A stretch of DNA of 64,000 bases from NCBI RefSeq assembly GCF_900100535.1, contig NZ_FNDG01000017.1:79257-143256 (forward strand), given 5' to 3'. Shown here piece after piece: positions 44,328 to 53,650 of the stretch. Position 1 is the first letter of the stretch. Each line of letters starts with the position of its first letter. The position numbers and the translations under genes were made by a program. The stretch comes from Phytopseudomonas flavescens (GTDB lineage Bacteria > Pseudomonadota > Gammaproteobacteria > Pseudomonadales > Pseudomonadaceae). Below the pieces are notes generated by a model. It was given only the letters and a program-made list of their open reading frames with translations. It did not search any database and was not told where the DNA came from.

Positions 44328-44651
44328 ATGGCCATCAGCATGACTCCAGCGGCTGCCCAGCATATCCGTCGTTCGCTCGACGGTCGTGGCAAGGGTGAGG
44401 GTATTCGCCTCGGTGTACGCACCACGGGCTGTTCCGGCCTGGCCTACGTGTTGGAGTTCGTCGACGAAACCGCCGGCGAAGATCAGGTGTTCGAGAGCCA
44501 CGGTGTCAAGGTGATCATCGATCCCAAGAGCCTGGTTTACCTCGATGGCACCGAACTGGATTTCGTCAGGGAGGGGTTGAACGAAGGCTTCAAGTTCAAC
44601 AACCCGAACGTCCGTGGTGAGTGTGGCTGCGGCGAAAGCTTCAATATCTGA
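44328..44651 (+). CDS. iscA: A-type Fe-S carrier IscA
   Basis: 107 residues. Conserved cysteines are in TGCSGLAY (about C35) and GECGCGESF (about C99 and C101). AAGGAGG lies directly upstream. Its TGA overlaps the hscB ATG (TGATG). Confidence 0.97.
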   Translation: MAISMTPAAAQHIRRSLDGRGKGEGIRLGVRTTGCSGLAYVLEFVDETAGEDQVFESHGVKVIIDPKSLVYLDGTELDFVREGLNEGFKFNNPNVRGECGCGESFNI

Positions 44652-45178
44652 TGAACAGTTCCGGTCCTTGCCATTTCGCCCTGTTCGAACTGCAGCCGAG
44701 CTTTCGCCTTGATCTCGATCAGTTGGCGGCTCGCTATCGCGAGCTGGCGCGCAGCGTACACCCCGACCGCTTCGCCGATGCTTCCGAGCGAGAACGGCGC
44801 CTGGCGCTGGAGCGTTCGGCGAGCCTCAACGAGGCTTACCGCACGCTCAGGAGCGACTCGCAGCGAGCCCGTTATCTGCTGGCGATGCGTGGTCCCGAGC
44901 TGCCGCTGGAAGTCACCGTGCAGGATCCCGACTTCCTGATGCAGCAGATGCAGTGGCGTGAGGAACTGGAAGAGCTGCAGGACGAAGCCGATCTGGCCGG
45001 CGTCGCCGCTTTCAAGGGCCGCCTGAAGACCGCACAGCAGCAGCTCAACGAACGTTTCGCCGAAGCCTGGGAGGAGGATGCGCGCCGAGAAGAGGCCGAA
45101 CGCCTGATGCGCCGCATGCAGTTCCTCGACAAGCTTTCCCACGAGGTGCGCCAGTTGGAAGAGCGCCTCGACGATTAA
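44651..45178 (+). CDS. hscB: Fe-S co-chaperone HscB
   Basis: 175 residues. N-terminal J domain with HPD in SVHPDRFADASERERRLAL (about 35-53) and a C-terminal helical domain that binds IscU. I take the ATG at 44651, which overlaps the iscA stop, rather than the in-frame TTG/ATG codons inside iscA. It stimulates HscA ATPase. Confidence 0.96.
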   Translation: MNSSGPCHFALFELQPSFRLDLDQLAARYRELARSVHPDRFADASERERRLALERSASLNEAYRTLRSDSQRARYLLAMRGPELPLEVTVQDPDFLMQQMQWREELEELQDEADLAGVAAFKGRLKTAQQQLNERFAEAWEEDARREEAERLMRRMQFLDKLSHEVRQLEERLDD

Positions 45179-45232
45179 TGCGCGTACGGCTGCCGTGGCC
45201 GTGCCTGATACCCAGATAAGCATCGACTACCT

Positions 45233-47098
45233 ATGGCTTTATTGCAGATTGCTGAGCCCGGACAAAGCCCGCAACCACACCAGCGTCGTCTGGCTGTCGG
45301 GATCGACCTGGGTACTACCAATTCCCTGGTCGCTGCCGTGCGCAGCGGCGTCAGCGAGCCGCTGCCGGACAGTGAAGGGCGCCTGATTCTGCCCTCGGCC
45401 GTGCGTTATCACGCCGATCGCGTCGAAGTCGGTGAGACGGCCCGTCGTGATGCCGCCAGCGACCCCTTCAACAGTATCCTGTCGGTCAAGCGCCTGATGG
45501 GGCGCGGTCTTGCCGATGTGAAGCAATTGGGCGAGCAGTTGCCTTATCGCTTCGTCGCCGGTGAGTCGCACATGCCGTTCATCGACACCGTGCAGGGGCT
45601 GAAAAGCCCTGTGGAAGTGTCCGCCGACATCCTCAGGGTGTTGCGCCAGCGTGCCGAGTCGACCTTGGGGGGCGAGCTGGTAGGCGCGGTGATCACCGTG
45701 CCGGCCTATTTCGACGATTCCCAGCGTCAGGCCACCAAGGACGCTGCGCGTCTGGCCGGTCTGAGCGTGCTGCGTCTGCTCAACGAGCCCACTGCCGCCG
45801 CGGTCGCCTACGGCCTCGACCAGAATGCCGAGGGCATGGTGGCGATCTACGACCTGGGAGGCGGTACTTTCGACATCTCCATCCTGCGCCTGACCGGCGG
45901 TGTGTTCGAGGTGCTGGCGACCGGTGGTGACAGTGCGCTGGGAGGCGACGATTTCGACCACGCTATCGCTGGCTGGATCGTCGAGCAGGCCGGTCTCTCC
46001 GCCGATATCGAGCCCGGAGCCCAGCGCAGCCTGCTGCAGGCCGCCTGCGCCGCCAAGGAAGCGCTGACCGATGCCGACAGTGTCGAAGTCGTGCACGGTC
46101 AGTGGCGCGGCGTACTGTCACGTACCGGTTTCCAGGCGCTGATCGAGCCCATGGTGGCGCGCAGCCTGAAGGCTTGTCGCCGTGCGGTGCGCGATGCCGG
46201 TATCGAAGTCGAAGACGTCGGCGCGGTGGTCATGGTCGGTGGCTCGACCCGGGTACCGTGCGTGCGCGAGGCAGTCGGCGGGCTGTTCGGTCGTCAGCCG
46301 CTGACCAATATCGACCCGGATCAGGTGGTCGCCATCGGCGCGGCGATCCAGGCCGACGCCCTGGCTGGCAACCGTCGTGCAGACGGCGAAGAATTGCTCC
46401 TGCTGGATGTCATCCCGTTGTCCCTGGGGCTGGAAACCATGGGCGGGTTGATGGAAAAAGTGATTCCGCGCAACACCACGATTCCAGTGGCTCGTGCTCA
46501 GGAATTCACGACCTACAAAGATGGCCAGAGCGCCATGATGATCCATGTGTTGCAGGGCGAGCGTGAGCTGATCAGTGATTGCAGATCTCTGGCGCGCTTC
46601 GAGCTGCGTGGTATCCCGCCCATGGTGGCTGGCGCTGCGAAGATCCGCGTGACCTTCCAGGTGGACGCCGATGGCCTGCTCAGCGTAAGTGCCCGCGAGC
46701 TGGCGTCGGGCGTCGAAGCCAGTATCCAGGTCAAGCCGTCCTACGGCCTTACCGATGGTGAGGTGGCGCGCATGCTCCAGGACTCCTTCCAGCATGCTGG
46801 TGGTGACAAGGCCGCCCGCGTATTGCGCGAGCAGCAGGTCGATGCACAGCGCCTGCTCGAGGCGGTCGAGGCCGCCCTGCAGGTCGACGGTGAGCGTCTG
46901 CTGGATGCCGAGGAGCGCATGGTGATCGACCTGCAGGTGCAGGAACTGCGTGATTTGTTGACGGGCAGCGATGGCCTGGCCATCGAGCAGCAGACCAAGC
47001 GTCTGTCGCAAGTGACCGATGCCTTTGCAGCCCGCCGCATGGATTTGACGGTAAAAGCCGCGCTGGCCGGGCGCAGCCTGAATGAGATCGAGGAATAA
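45233..47098 (+). CDS. hscA: Hsp70-family chaperone HscA
   Basis: 621 residues. ATPase domain to about 385 (VGIDLGTTNSLVA, AIYDLGGGTFDISIL, VVMVGGSTRVPCVREAV) and substrate domain thereafter. It works with HscB to release clusters from IscU. 54 bases follow hscB without a terminator. Confidence 0.97.
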   Translation: MALLQIAEPGQSPQPHQRRLAVGIDLGTTNSLVAAVRSGVSEPLPDSEGRLILPSAVRYHADRVEVGETARRDAASDPFNSILSVKRLMGRGLADVKQLGEQLPYRFVAGESHMPFIDTVQGLKSPVEVSADILRVLRQRAESTLGGELVGAVITVPAYFDDSQRQATKDAARLAGLSVLRLLNEPTAAAVAYGLDQNAEGMVAIYDLGGGTFDISILRLTGGVFEVLATGGDSALGGDDFDHAIAGWIVEQAGLSADIEPGAQRSLLQAACAAKEALTDADSVEVVHGQWRGVLSRTGFQALIEPMVARSLKACRRAVRDAGIEVEDVGAVVMVGGSTRVPCVREAVGGLFGRQPLTNIDPDQVVAIGAAIQADALAGNRRADGEELLLLDVIPLSLGLETMGGLMEKVIPRNTTIPVARAQEFTTYKDGQSAMMIHVLQGERELISDCRSLARFELRGIPPMVAGAAKIRVTFQVDADGLLSVSARELASGVEASIQVKPSYGLTDGEVARMLQDSFQHAGGDKAARVLREQQVDAQRLLEAVEAALQVDGERLLDAEERMVIDLQVQELRDLLTGSDGLAIEQQTKRLSQVTDAFAARRMDLTVKAALAGRSLNEIEE

Positions 47099-47101
47099 CC
47101 G

Positions 47102-47443
47102 ATGCCCGTGGTAACTTTTCTGCCCCACGAGAAATTCTGTCCGCAAGGGCTGGTGGTGGAGGCGCAGCCGGGCACTTCCATTCTGGAACTGGCCCATGAG
47201 CACCATATCGAGATGGAAAGCGCCTGTGGTGGCGTGTGCGCCTGTACCACTTGCCACTGTGTGGTGCGCAAGGGTTTCGATTCGCTCAACGAAGCCGACG
47301 AGCTCGAAGAGGACTACCTCGACAAGGCCTGGGGGCTGGAGGCTCAGTCGCGCCTCGCCTGTCAGGCGATCGTTGGTGAGGAAGACATTACCGTCGAAAT
47401 TCCCAAATACTCGCTCAACCATGCGGCCGAAGCGCCGCACTGA
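47102..47443 (+). CDS. fdx: Isc-type [2Fe-2S] ferredoxin
   Basis: 113 residues. Ligand cysteines are in CGGVCACTTCH (about C42, C48, C51) and LACQ (about C87). It supplies electrons for cluster assembly. It starts three bases after the hscA stop. Confidence 0.97.
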   Translation: MPVVTFLPHEKFCPQGLVVEAQPGTSILELAHEHHIEMESACGGVCACTTCHCVVRKGFDSLNEADELEEDYLDKAWGLEAQSRLACQAIVGEEDITVEIPKYSLNHAAEAPH

Positions 47444-47458
47444 TCAGGAAGCCCACGC

Positions 47459-47659
47459 ATGAGCCTGAAATGGGTTGATGTGCTCGAAATCGCCATCCAG
47501 CTCGCCGATAGCCAGCCGGATGTCGACCCTCGTTACGTGAATTTCGTCCAGCTGCATCGCTGGGTGGTAGCGCTGCCGGAGTTTTCCGACGACCCCCAGC
47601 GGGGCGGCGAAAAGGTGCTCGAGGCCATTCAGGCCGCCTGGATCGAAGAAGCGCAATGA
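47459..47659 (+). CDS. iscX: IscX (YfhJ) iron-binding adaptor
   Basis: 66 residues, acidic. LKWVDVLEIAIQLADSQPDVDPRYVNFVQLHRWV is typical of IscX, which binds IscS and iron and tunes assembly (written here as two overlapping parts: residues 2-20 and 20-37). Last gene of the isc operon; a terminator follows at 47739. Confidence 0.95.
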   Translation: MSLKWVDVLEIAIQLADSQPDVDPRYVNFVQLHRWVVALPEFSDDPQRGGEKVLEAIQAAWIEEAQ

Positions 47660-47738
47660 CTCGCCAGGACGGCTCCGGCCGATCCTGGCGCAAAGGGTGG
47701 TGTACCGGCACAGGCTCCGCTCTTATGCTTTTGACTGG

Positions 47739-47769
47739 AACCCGCGTATAATTCGCGGGTTTAATTTTT
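47739..47769 (+). terminator. isc operon terminator with a TATAAT in its loop
   Basis: AACCCGCG (47739-47746) pairs with CGCGGGTT (47754-47761), followed by TTAATTTTT. The 7-base loop is TATAATT (47747-47753). A TTGACT at 47731-47736 is only 10 bases before TATAAT, too close for a standard promoter, yet ndk begins at 47800. Confidence 0.75.
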
Positions 47770-47799
47770 GGCTTTAATCCACTGTTTCTGGAGTTTCAA

Positions 47800-48231
47800 A
47801 TGGCTGTTCAACGTACGTTCTCCATCATCAAGCCCGATGCCGTTGCGAAAAACGTCATTGGCAAGATCACCACTCGCTTCGAAGACGCTGGTCTGCGCAT
47901 CGTCGCTTCCAAGCAACTGCAACTGTCCGAGCGCGAAGCTGCCGGCTTCTACGCCGAGCACAGTGAGCGCGGCTTCTTCAAGGACCTGGTTGCATTCATG
48001 ACGTCCGGCCCGGTGATCGTGCAGGTTCTGGAAGGCGAAAACGCCATCGCCAAGAACCGTGAGCTGATGGGCGCTACCAACCCGAAAGAAGCTGCTGCCG
48101 GCACCATCCGTGCCGACTTCGCCGTTTCCATCGACGAGAACGCCGTTCACGGTTCCGACTCGGAAGCTTCCGCTGCTCGCGAAATCGCCTACTTCTTCTC
48201 CGCTACCGAGGTAAACGCTCGCATTCGCTAA
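47800..48231 (+). CDS. ndk: Nucleoside diphosphate kinase
   Basis: 143 residues, usual length. It passes phosphate from ATP to other nucleoside diphosphates through the histidine in NAVHGSDS (about residue 117). MAVQRTFSIIKPDAVAKN is the standard N-terminus. Followed by rlmN after 24 bases. Confidence 0.98.
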   Translation: MAVQRTFSIIKPDAVAKNVIGKITTRFEDAGLRIVASKQLQLSEREAAGFYAEHSERGFFKDLVAFMTSGPVIVQVLEGENAIAKNRELMGATNPKEAAAGTIRADFAVSIDENAVHGSDSEASAAREIAYFFSATEVNARIR

Positions 48232-48255
48232 GGCGAAGCGTGCGAAGGTGACGTC

Positions 48256-49404
48256 ATGACCGACACGAATGGCAAAATCAACCTGCTGGGCCTGACCCAG
48301 CCGGAAATGGAGCAGTTCTTCGACAGCATCGGAGAGAAGCGCTTCCGTGCCGGTCAGGTCATGAAGTGGATTCATCACTTCGGCGTCGATGATTTCGCCG
48401 CCATGACCAACGTCGGCAAGGCCTTGCGCGAGAAGCTCGAGGCCGCTGCCTACATTCGCGGGCCCGAAGTGGTCAGCGAAGATATTTCTTCCGATGGCAC
48501 CCGCAAGTGGGTCGTGCGTGTGGCATCGGGCAGCTGCGTGGAAACCGTGTACATCCCCCAGGGCGGGCGTGGCACCCTGTGCGTTTCTTCGCAGGCCGGC
48601 TGTGCCCTGGACTGCAGCTTCTGCTCCACGGGCAAGCAGGGTTTCAACAGCGACCTGACCAGTGCCGAGATCATCGGCCAGGTGTGGGTCGCCAACAAGT
48701 CGTTCGGCAGCGTACCGGCGAAGATCGACCGTGCCATCACCAACGTGGTGATGATGGGGATGGGCGAGCCGCTGTTGAACTTCGACAACGTGGTCGCCGC
48801 CATGAAAATCATGATGGACGACCTCGGTTATGGCATCTCCAAGCGCAAGGTGACCCTGTCCACGTCCGGCGTGGTGCCGATGATCGACAAGCTGGCCGAG
48901 GTCATCGACGTGTCCCTGGCGTTGTCGCTGCACGCGCCGAACGACGAATTGCGCAGCCAGTTGGTGCCGATCAACAAGAAGTATCCACTTGCTGTGTTGT
49001 TGGCGGCCTGCAAGCGTTATATCTCTCGCCTGGGCGAGAAACGTGTGCTGACAATCGAGTACACCCTGCTCAAGGACGTGAACGATAAACTCGAGCACGC
49101 CGAGCAGATGGTCGCGTTGCTGGCGGACGTACCCTGCAAGATCAATCTGATTCCGTTCAATCCGTTTCCCCATTCGGGTTATGAACGTCCCAGTAACAAT
49201 GCCATTCGTCGCTTCCAGGAGCGCTTGCAAAAAGCCGGTCACAACGTCACGGTGCGCACCACGCGCGGTGAAGATATCGACGCGGCGTGCGGGCAACTGG
49301 TCGGCCAGGTCATGGACCGCACTCGTCGCAGCGAACGTTACATCGCCGTGCGTCAATTGAGCGGCGATGCCGATGTGCCGCGTCCTGCCGCCAGCCGTAC
49401 CTGA
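48256..49404 (+). CDS. rlmN: Dual-specificity 23S rRNA/tRNA adenine-C2 methyltransferase RlmN
   Basis: 382 residues, radical SAM enzyme that methylates A2503 of 23S rRNA and A37 of some tRNAs. The cluster-binding cysteines are C116, C120 and C123 (CALDCSFC). The catalytic cysteine is near residue 355 and GMGEPLLNFDNV is the SAM-binding region. It depends on the isc system encoded just upstream. Confidence 0.97.
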   Translation: MTDTNGKINLLGLTQPEMEQFFDSIGEKRFRAGQVMKWIHHFGVDDFAAMTNVGKALREKLEAAAYIRGPEVVSEDISSDGTRKWVVRVASGSCVETVYIPQGGRGTLCVSSQAGCALDCSFCSTGKQGFNSDLTSAEIIGQVWVANKSFGSVPAKIDRAITNVVMMGMGEPLLNFDNVVAAMKIMMDDLGYGISKRKVTLSTSGVVPMIDKLAEVIDVSLALSLHAPNDELRSQLVPINKKYPLAVLLAACKRYISRLGEKRVLTIEYTLLKDVNDKLEHAEQMVALLADVPCKINLIPFNPFPHSGYERPSNNAIRRFQERLQKAGHNVTVRTTRGEDIDAACGQLVGQVMDRTRRSERYIAVRQLSGDADVPRPAASRT

Positions 49405-49414
49405 GAGGATCTCC

Positions 49415-50179
49415 ATGACCGTGCTGCGCCCCCTGCTGTTTCTGCTGAGTGCAAGTCTGCTCACCGCCTGTGTGTCCACCGGTGACGTAGACCCGATGAA
49501 AACCACCGAAGGCCGCAAGAAGGCTTACGACTCTTTCGTCCAGCTTGGCATTGGCTATCTGCAGCAGGGTGAAACCGGGCCGGCCAAGGTGCCGTTGAAG
49601 AACGCGCTGGACATCGACGCTTCTGCTCCCGATGCCCACGCCGTGCTGGCCCTGGTATTCCAGCGTGAGATGGAACCGCAACTGGCCGACGAACACTTTC
49701 GCAAGTCGCTGTCGAAGAATCCCAAGGACGCTCGCCTGCTGAACAATTACGCCGGTTTCCTGTTCGAGCAGAAGCGCTACAAGGAAGCCCAGCAGCGTTA
49801 CAGCCTGGCCGCCGAGGACAGCCTCTACCCGGAGCGCGCCCGGGTGTTCGAGAATCTGGGCATGACGGCCATGATGCTCAAGCAGCGTGACGAGGCCAAA
49901 GGTTATTTCGAGCGCTCGCTACGCCTCAACAACCGCCAGCCGCGTGCGCTGTTGGAGATGGCGAACCTCTCCTATGAAGACAAACAGTACGTCCCGGCGC
50001 GTGGTTATTATGACGCCTACAGCGCCATCGCCGAGCAGAACGCCCGCAGCCTGTTGCTGGGGGCTCGGCTGGCCACGATCTTCGAGGATCGTGACCGCGC
50101 CGCCAGCCTCGGCCTGCAGTTGAAACGTCTTTATCCCGGTACGCCGGAGTATCAGCAATATCTGTCGGAGCAAAGATGA
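49415..50179 (+). CDS. pilF: Type IV pilus biogenesis lipoprotein PilF (PilW)
   Basis: 254 residues. Lipobox LLTAC ends at about residue 17 and six TPR repeats follow (for example GIGYLQQGETGPAKVPLKNAL). PilF (pilotin) places the PilQ secretin in the outer membrane. The ATG at 49415 has GAGAGGAT upstream and gives a proper signal peptide; an open frame to 49367 overlaps rlmN. Its stop overlaps rodZ. Confidence 0.94.
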   Translation: MTVLRPLLFLLSASLLTACVSTGDVDPMKTTEGRKKAYDSFVQLGIGYLQQGETGPAKVPLKNALDIDASAPDAHAVLALVFQREMEPQLADEHFRKSLSKNPKDARLLNNYAGFLFEQKRYKEAQQRYSLAAEDSLYPERARVFENLGMTAMMLKQRDEAKGYFERSLRLNNRQPRALLEMANLSYEDKQYVPARGYYDAYSAIAEQNARSLLLGARLATIFEDRDRAASLGLQLKRLYPGTPEYQQYLSEQR

Positions 50180-51198
50180 AAGCGGCCCAACCTGAAGTTG
50201 CAGCAGCTCATCGTGTCAATCCTGGTGAAGCCCTGCGTGCGGAACGTGAGAGCAGGAACTGGTCGGTCGGCGAAGTCGCGACCCAACTGAACCTCACGCC
50301 AATGCGCCTGACCCAGCTGGAGGCCGGCGAGTTCGACAAGCTGCCGGGCAATACCTTCGCCCGTGGTTATATCCGCGCCTATGCCAAGCTGCTGGGCCTG
50401 GAACAGGCCCCCCTGGTCGCCGACTTCGATCGGTTCACCGGCAGCAATGCCACGGGCAGCAGTGTGCACGCCCTGGGGCGTATCGAAGAACCGACACGTT
50501 ACTCGCAAAGCATCTTGCGTCTGGTCAGTTTCCTGCTGTTGCTCGGGGTGGGCGGTGCCTGCTTCTACTGGTGGCAGGACCAGGGCTGGCAGTTCGACGA
50601 CCTGAAGGGCGTGGGCCTGGGGCATGTCGAAGTCGATGGTGCCGACGGCAGCACGCAGATCCATCCCCTCGAAGAGCCGGAAGATCAGGCCGTGGCAGAA
50701 GCACAGAGCCAAGGTACTGAACTACCGTTGCCCGGTGTGCCTGCCGAATCGTCAGGCAGTGCTGCCGAGACTCCGCCGCCAGCCACGGCCGGCGAGCTGC
50801 TGGAGCAGAATCCTCCTGCCGGCCAGGCCGCTCCGACCGCACCAGCCGATCCGCTGCCGCCTGCCCAGTCGGGCACACCCGCTCCCAGTGCGCCGGCCTC
50901 GCCTGCGGCCCCCGCTGCCGCAGCCGCTCAGCCGCAGGCGCCGGTCGCCGCGGGCGAAGGTTTGGTGAGCCTCAAGTTCACCGCCGACTGCTGGGTTCAG
51001 GTGACCGATGCCACGGGCAAGGTGGTCGCCAGCGGCCTGAAACGATCCGGCGACAGCCTCGATGCCCGTGGCAAGGCACCCCTCGAGTTGCGTCTGGGCT
51101 TCGCCCGTGGCGCCCAGGTGACCTATAACGGCGCTGCCGTCGATGTAACGCCGCACATCTCCGGTGAAACCGCACGCTTGAAGTTGGGTGGGCAGTAA
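50176..51198 (+). CDS. rodZ: Cell-shape protein RodZ
   Basis: 340 residues. N-terminal Cro-type HTH (about 15-85, GEVATQLNLTPMRLTQLEAGEFDKLPG), one membrane helix at about 112-133, a long Pro/Ala-rich periplasmic linker (about 175-255) and a C-terminal DUF4115 domain. RodZ links MreB to the elongation machinery. ATG overlaps the pilF stop. Confidence 0.94.
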   Translation: MKAAQPEVAAAHRVNPGEALRAERESRNWSVGEVATQLNLTPMRLTQLEAGEFDKLPGNTFARGYIRAYAKLLGLEQAPLVADFDRFTGSNATGSSVHALGRIEEPTRYSQSILRLVSFLLLLGVGGACFYWWQDQGWQFDDLKGVGLGHVEVDGADGSTQIHPLEEPEDQAVAEAQSQGTELPLPGVPAESSGSAAETPPPATAGELLEQNPPAGQAAPTAPADPLPPAQSGTPAPSAPASPAAPAAAAAQPQAPVAAGEGLVSLKFTADCWVQVTDATGKVVASGLKRSGDSLDARGKAPLELRLGFARGAQVTYNGAAVDVTPHISGETARLKLGGQ

Positions 51199-51199
51199 T

Positions 51200-52312
51200 A
51201 TGCACGGTGAATCACCGATCAAACGCCGTCCATCCCGCAAGATCTGGGTTGGCAAGGTACCGGTAGGGGGCGATGCGCCCATCGCCGTACAGAGCATGAC
51301 CAATACCGACACCAATGATGTCGCCGCCACCGTCGAGCAGATCCGTCGCCTCGAAGCGGCCGGTGCCGACATCGTGCGCGTATCCGTGCCGGACATGGAC
51401 GCTGCCGAAGCCTTTGGCCGCATCAAGCAGCAGGTCAACCTGCCGTTGGTGGCGGACATTCACTTCGATTACCTGATCGCCCTGCGTGTGGCCGAGCTGG
51501 GCGTCGACTGTCTGCGCATCAACCCCGGCAACATCGGCCGCGAGGATCGGGTCAAGGCGGTGGTCGAGGCCGCCCGCGACAAGGGCATCCCGATCCGCAT
51601 CGGCGTGAACGCCGGTTCGCTGGAAAAAGACCTGCAGAAGAAATACGGCGAGCCGACCCCTGAAGCACTGGTCGAATCCGCACTGCGTCACGTGGAGCAC
51701 CTCGACCGCCTGAACTTCCCTGACTTCAAGGTCAGCGTGAAGGCCTCCGACGTGTTCATGGCCGTCGAAGCCTATCGTCTGCTCGCCAAGCAGATCGAAC
51801 AGCCGCTGCACTTGGGCATCACCGAAGCCGGTGGCCTGCGCTCCGGTACCGTGAAGTCCTCCGTCGGCCTGGGCATGCTGCTCGCCGATGGCATTGGCGA
51901 CACCATCCGCATTTCTCTGGCCGCCGACCCGGTGGAAGAGATCAAGGTCGGCTTCGATATTCTCAAGTCGTTGCGCCTGCGCTCGCGGGGTATCAACTTC
52001 ATCGCCTGCCCAAGCTGCTCGCGCCAGAACTTCGATGTGGTCAAGACCATGAACGAGCTGGAAACCCGCGTCGAGGACCTGCTGGTGCCTCTGGACGTCG
52101 CGGTGATCGGCTGCGTGGTGAACGGCCCGGGCGAAGCCAAGGAGGCCCACATCGGCCTTACCGGCGGCAGCCCGAACAACCTGGTCTACATCGACGGCAA
52201 GCCCGTCTCGAAACTGACCAACACCAACCTGGTGGATGAGCTGGAACGGCTGATCCGCACAAAGGCGGCCGAGAAGGTCGCAGCCGACGCGGCCGTGATC
52301 GTGCGCGGCTGA
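51200..52312 (+). CDS. ispG: 4-hydroxy-3-methylbut-2-enyl diphosphate synthase (flavodoxin/ferredoxin)
   Basis: 370 residues, [4Fe-4S] enzyme of the MEP isoprenoid pathway. Cluster cysteines are in ACPSCSRQ (about 269-276) and GCVVNGPGEA (about 303-312). The ATG at 51200 has GGGTGGG upstream; a GTG at 51188 overlaps rodZ and is less likely. Confidence 0.97.
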   Translation: MHGESPIKRRPSRKIWVGKVPVGGDAPIAVQSMTNTDTNDVAATVEQIRRLEAAGADIVRVSVPDMDAAEAFGRIKQQVNLPLVADIHFDYLIALRVAELGVDCLRINPGNIGREDRVKAVVEAARDKGIPIRIGVNAGSLEKDLQKKYGEPTPEALVESALRHVEHLDRLNFPDFKVSVKASDVFMAVEAYRLLAKQIEQPLHLGITEAGGLRSGTVKSSVGLGMLLADGIGDTIRISLAADPVEEIKVGFDILKSLRLRSRGINFIACPSCSRQNFDVVKTMNELETRVEDLLVPLDVAVIGCVVNGPGEAKEAHIGLTGGSPNNLVYIDGKPVSKLTNTNLVDELERLIRTKAAEKVAADAAVIVRG

Positions 52313-52332
52313 CCCGTGCCTAAGGAAAACAA

Positions 52333-53622
52333 GTGAGCAAGTCCCTGCAAGCCATCCGTGGCATGAACGATATCCTGCCGCAGCAGACCCCAGCCTGGCG
52401 TTACCTGGAAACCACCCTGGCAGAGCTGCTGGACAACTACGGCTATCAGGAAATGCGTCTGCCGATCCTCGAGTTCACCGAACTGTTCGCCCGCGGTATA
52501 GGCGAAGGCACCGATGTGGTCGACAAGGAGATGTACACCTTCCTCGACCGCAACAACGAATCCCTGACCCTGCGCCCCGAAGGCACTGCCGGTTGCGTGC
52601 GCGCCGTGCTCGAGCATGGCATGACCGGTGGTGGCCAGGTGCAGAAGCTCTGGTACGCCGGCCCCATGTTTCGCTACGAGAAGCCGCAGAAGGGCCGTTA
52701 TCGCCAGTTCCACCAGATCGGTGTCGAAGTCTTCAACCTGCCGGGGCCGGACATCGATGCCGAGCTGATCATCCTGACCTGGCGCCTGTGGAAGCAGCTG
52801 GGCCTAGCTGATGCGGTGACCCTGCAGCTCAACAGCCTGGGCTCCAGCGAGGCCCGCGCGGTGTATCGCGATGCGCTGGTGGCCTATCTGCGCGAGCGCT
52901 TCGACCAGCTCGACGAGGACAGCCAACGCCGCCTGACCACCAATCCGCTGCGGATTCTCGACAGCAAGGTGGCCGCCACCCAGGCGCTGCTCGCCGACGC
53001 GCCGACCCTGCACGACTATTTGGACGAAGAGTCCCGCGTGCATTTCGAGGGTCTCAAGGCGCGCCTCGATGCCGTCGGTATCGCCTACGAGATCAACCCC
53101 AAGTTGGTACGGGGCCTGGATTACTACGGTCGCACCGTGTTCGAGTGGGTCACCGACAAGCTCGGTTCCCAGGGCACCGTATGTGCCGGTGGCCGCTACG
53201 ATGGCCTGATAACCCAGTTCGGCGGTAAACCGACTCCGGGTGTCGGCTTCGCCATGGGCGTCGAGCGACTGGTGTTGCTGCTGGAGACCCTGCAGCGGGT
53301 GCCCGCCGAGCTGAACCGCACGGCAGATGCCTTCATCTGTGCCTTTGGCGAGCCAGCCGAGCTGGCCGCCCTGGCCCTGGCAGAAAACCTGCGCAGTGAG
53401 GTTCCGGGGTTGCGGCTGCTGGTGAATGCCGGTGGGGGCAGCTTCAAGAGCCAGTTCAAGAAAGCCGACAAGAGCGGAGCCCTGTATGCTCTGATCCTGG
53501 GTGAGGACGAACTGGCCAAGCGCGTGGTAGGTTGCAAACCTTTGCGCGATGACAGCGAACAACAAAGCATTGCCTGGTCGGATCTGGCCGGCCATCTGGC
53601 GTCCTGCACCAAGCAGGCTTGA
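52333..53622 (+). CDS. hisS: Histidyl-tRNA synthetase
   Basis: 429 residues, class II. GTG start with TAAGGAA at 52321-52327. Motif 2 is around FRYEKPQKGRYRQFHQIGVE, the HisRS signatures are LVRGLDYYGRTVFE and GGRYDGL. Confidence 0.98.
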   Translation: MSKSLQAIRGMNDILPQQTPAWRYLETTLAELLDNYGYQEMRLPILEFTELFARGIGEGTDVVDKEMYTFLDRNNESLTLRPEGTAGCVRAVLEHGMTGGGQVQKLWYAGPMFRYEKPQKGRYRQFHQIGVEVFNLPGPDIDAELIILTWRLWKQLGLADAVTLQLNSLGSSEARAVYRDALVAYLRERFDQLDEDSQRRLTTNPLRILDSKVAATQALLADAPTLHDYLDEESRVHFEGLKARLDAVGIAYEINPKLVRGLDYYGRTVFEWVTDKLGSQGTVCAGGRYDGLITQFGGKPTPGVGFAMGVERLVLLLETLQRVPAELNRTADAFICAFGEPAELAALALAENLRSEVPGLRLLVNAGGGSFKSQFKKADKSGALYALILGEDELAKRVVGCKPLRDDSEQQSIAWSDLAGHLASCTKQA

Positions 53623-53650
53623 GCGATTTAGCGATTAAGGAGTATCTGGG

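Noticed and set aside
42657..44501. A 614-codon minus-strand frame opposite iscS and iscU
   Set aside because: iscS and iscU are unmistakable; the antisense frame crosses gene borders, as expected of a shadow frame.
47761..49518. A 585-codon minus-strand frame across ndk and rlmN
   Set aside because: It spans two certain plus-strand genes and has no recognisable domain.
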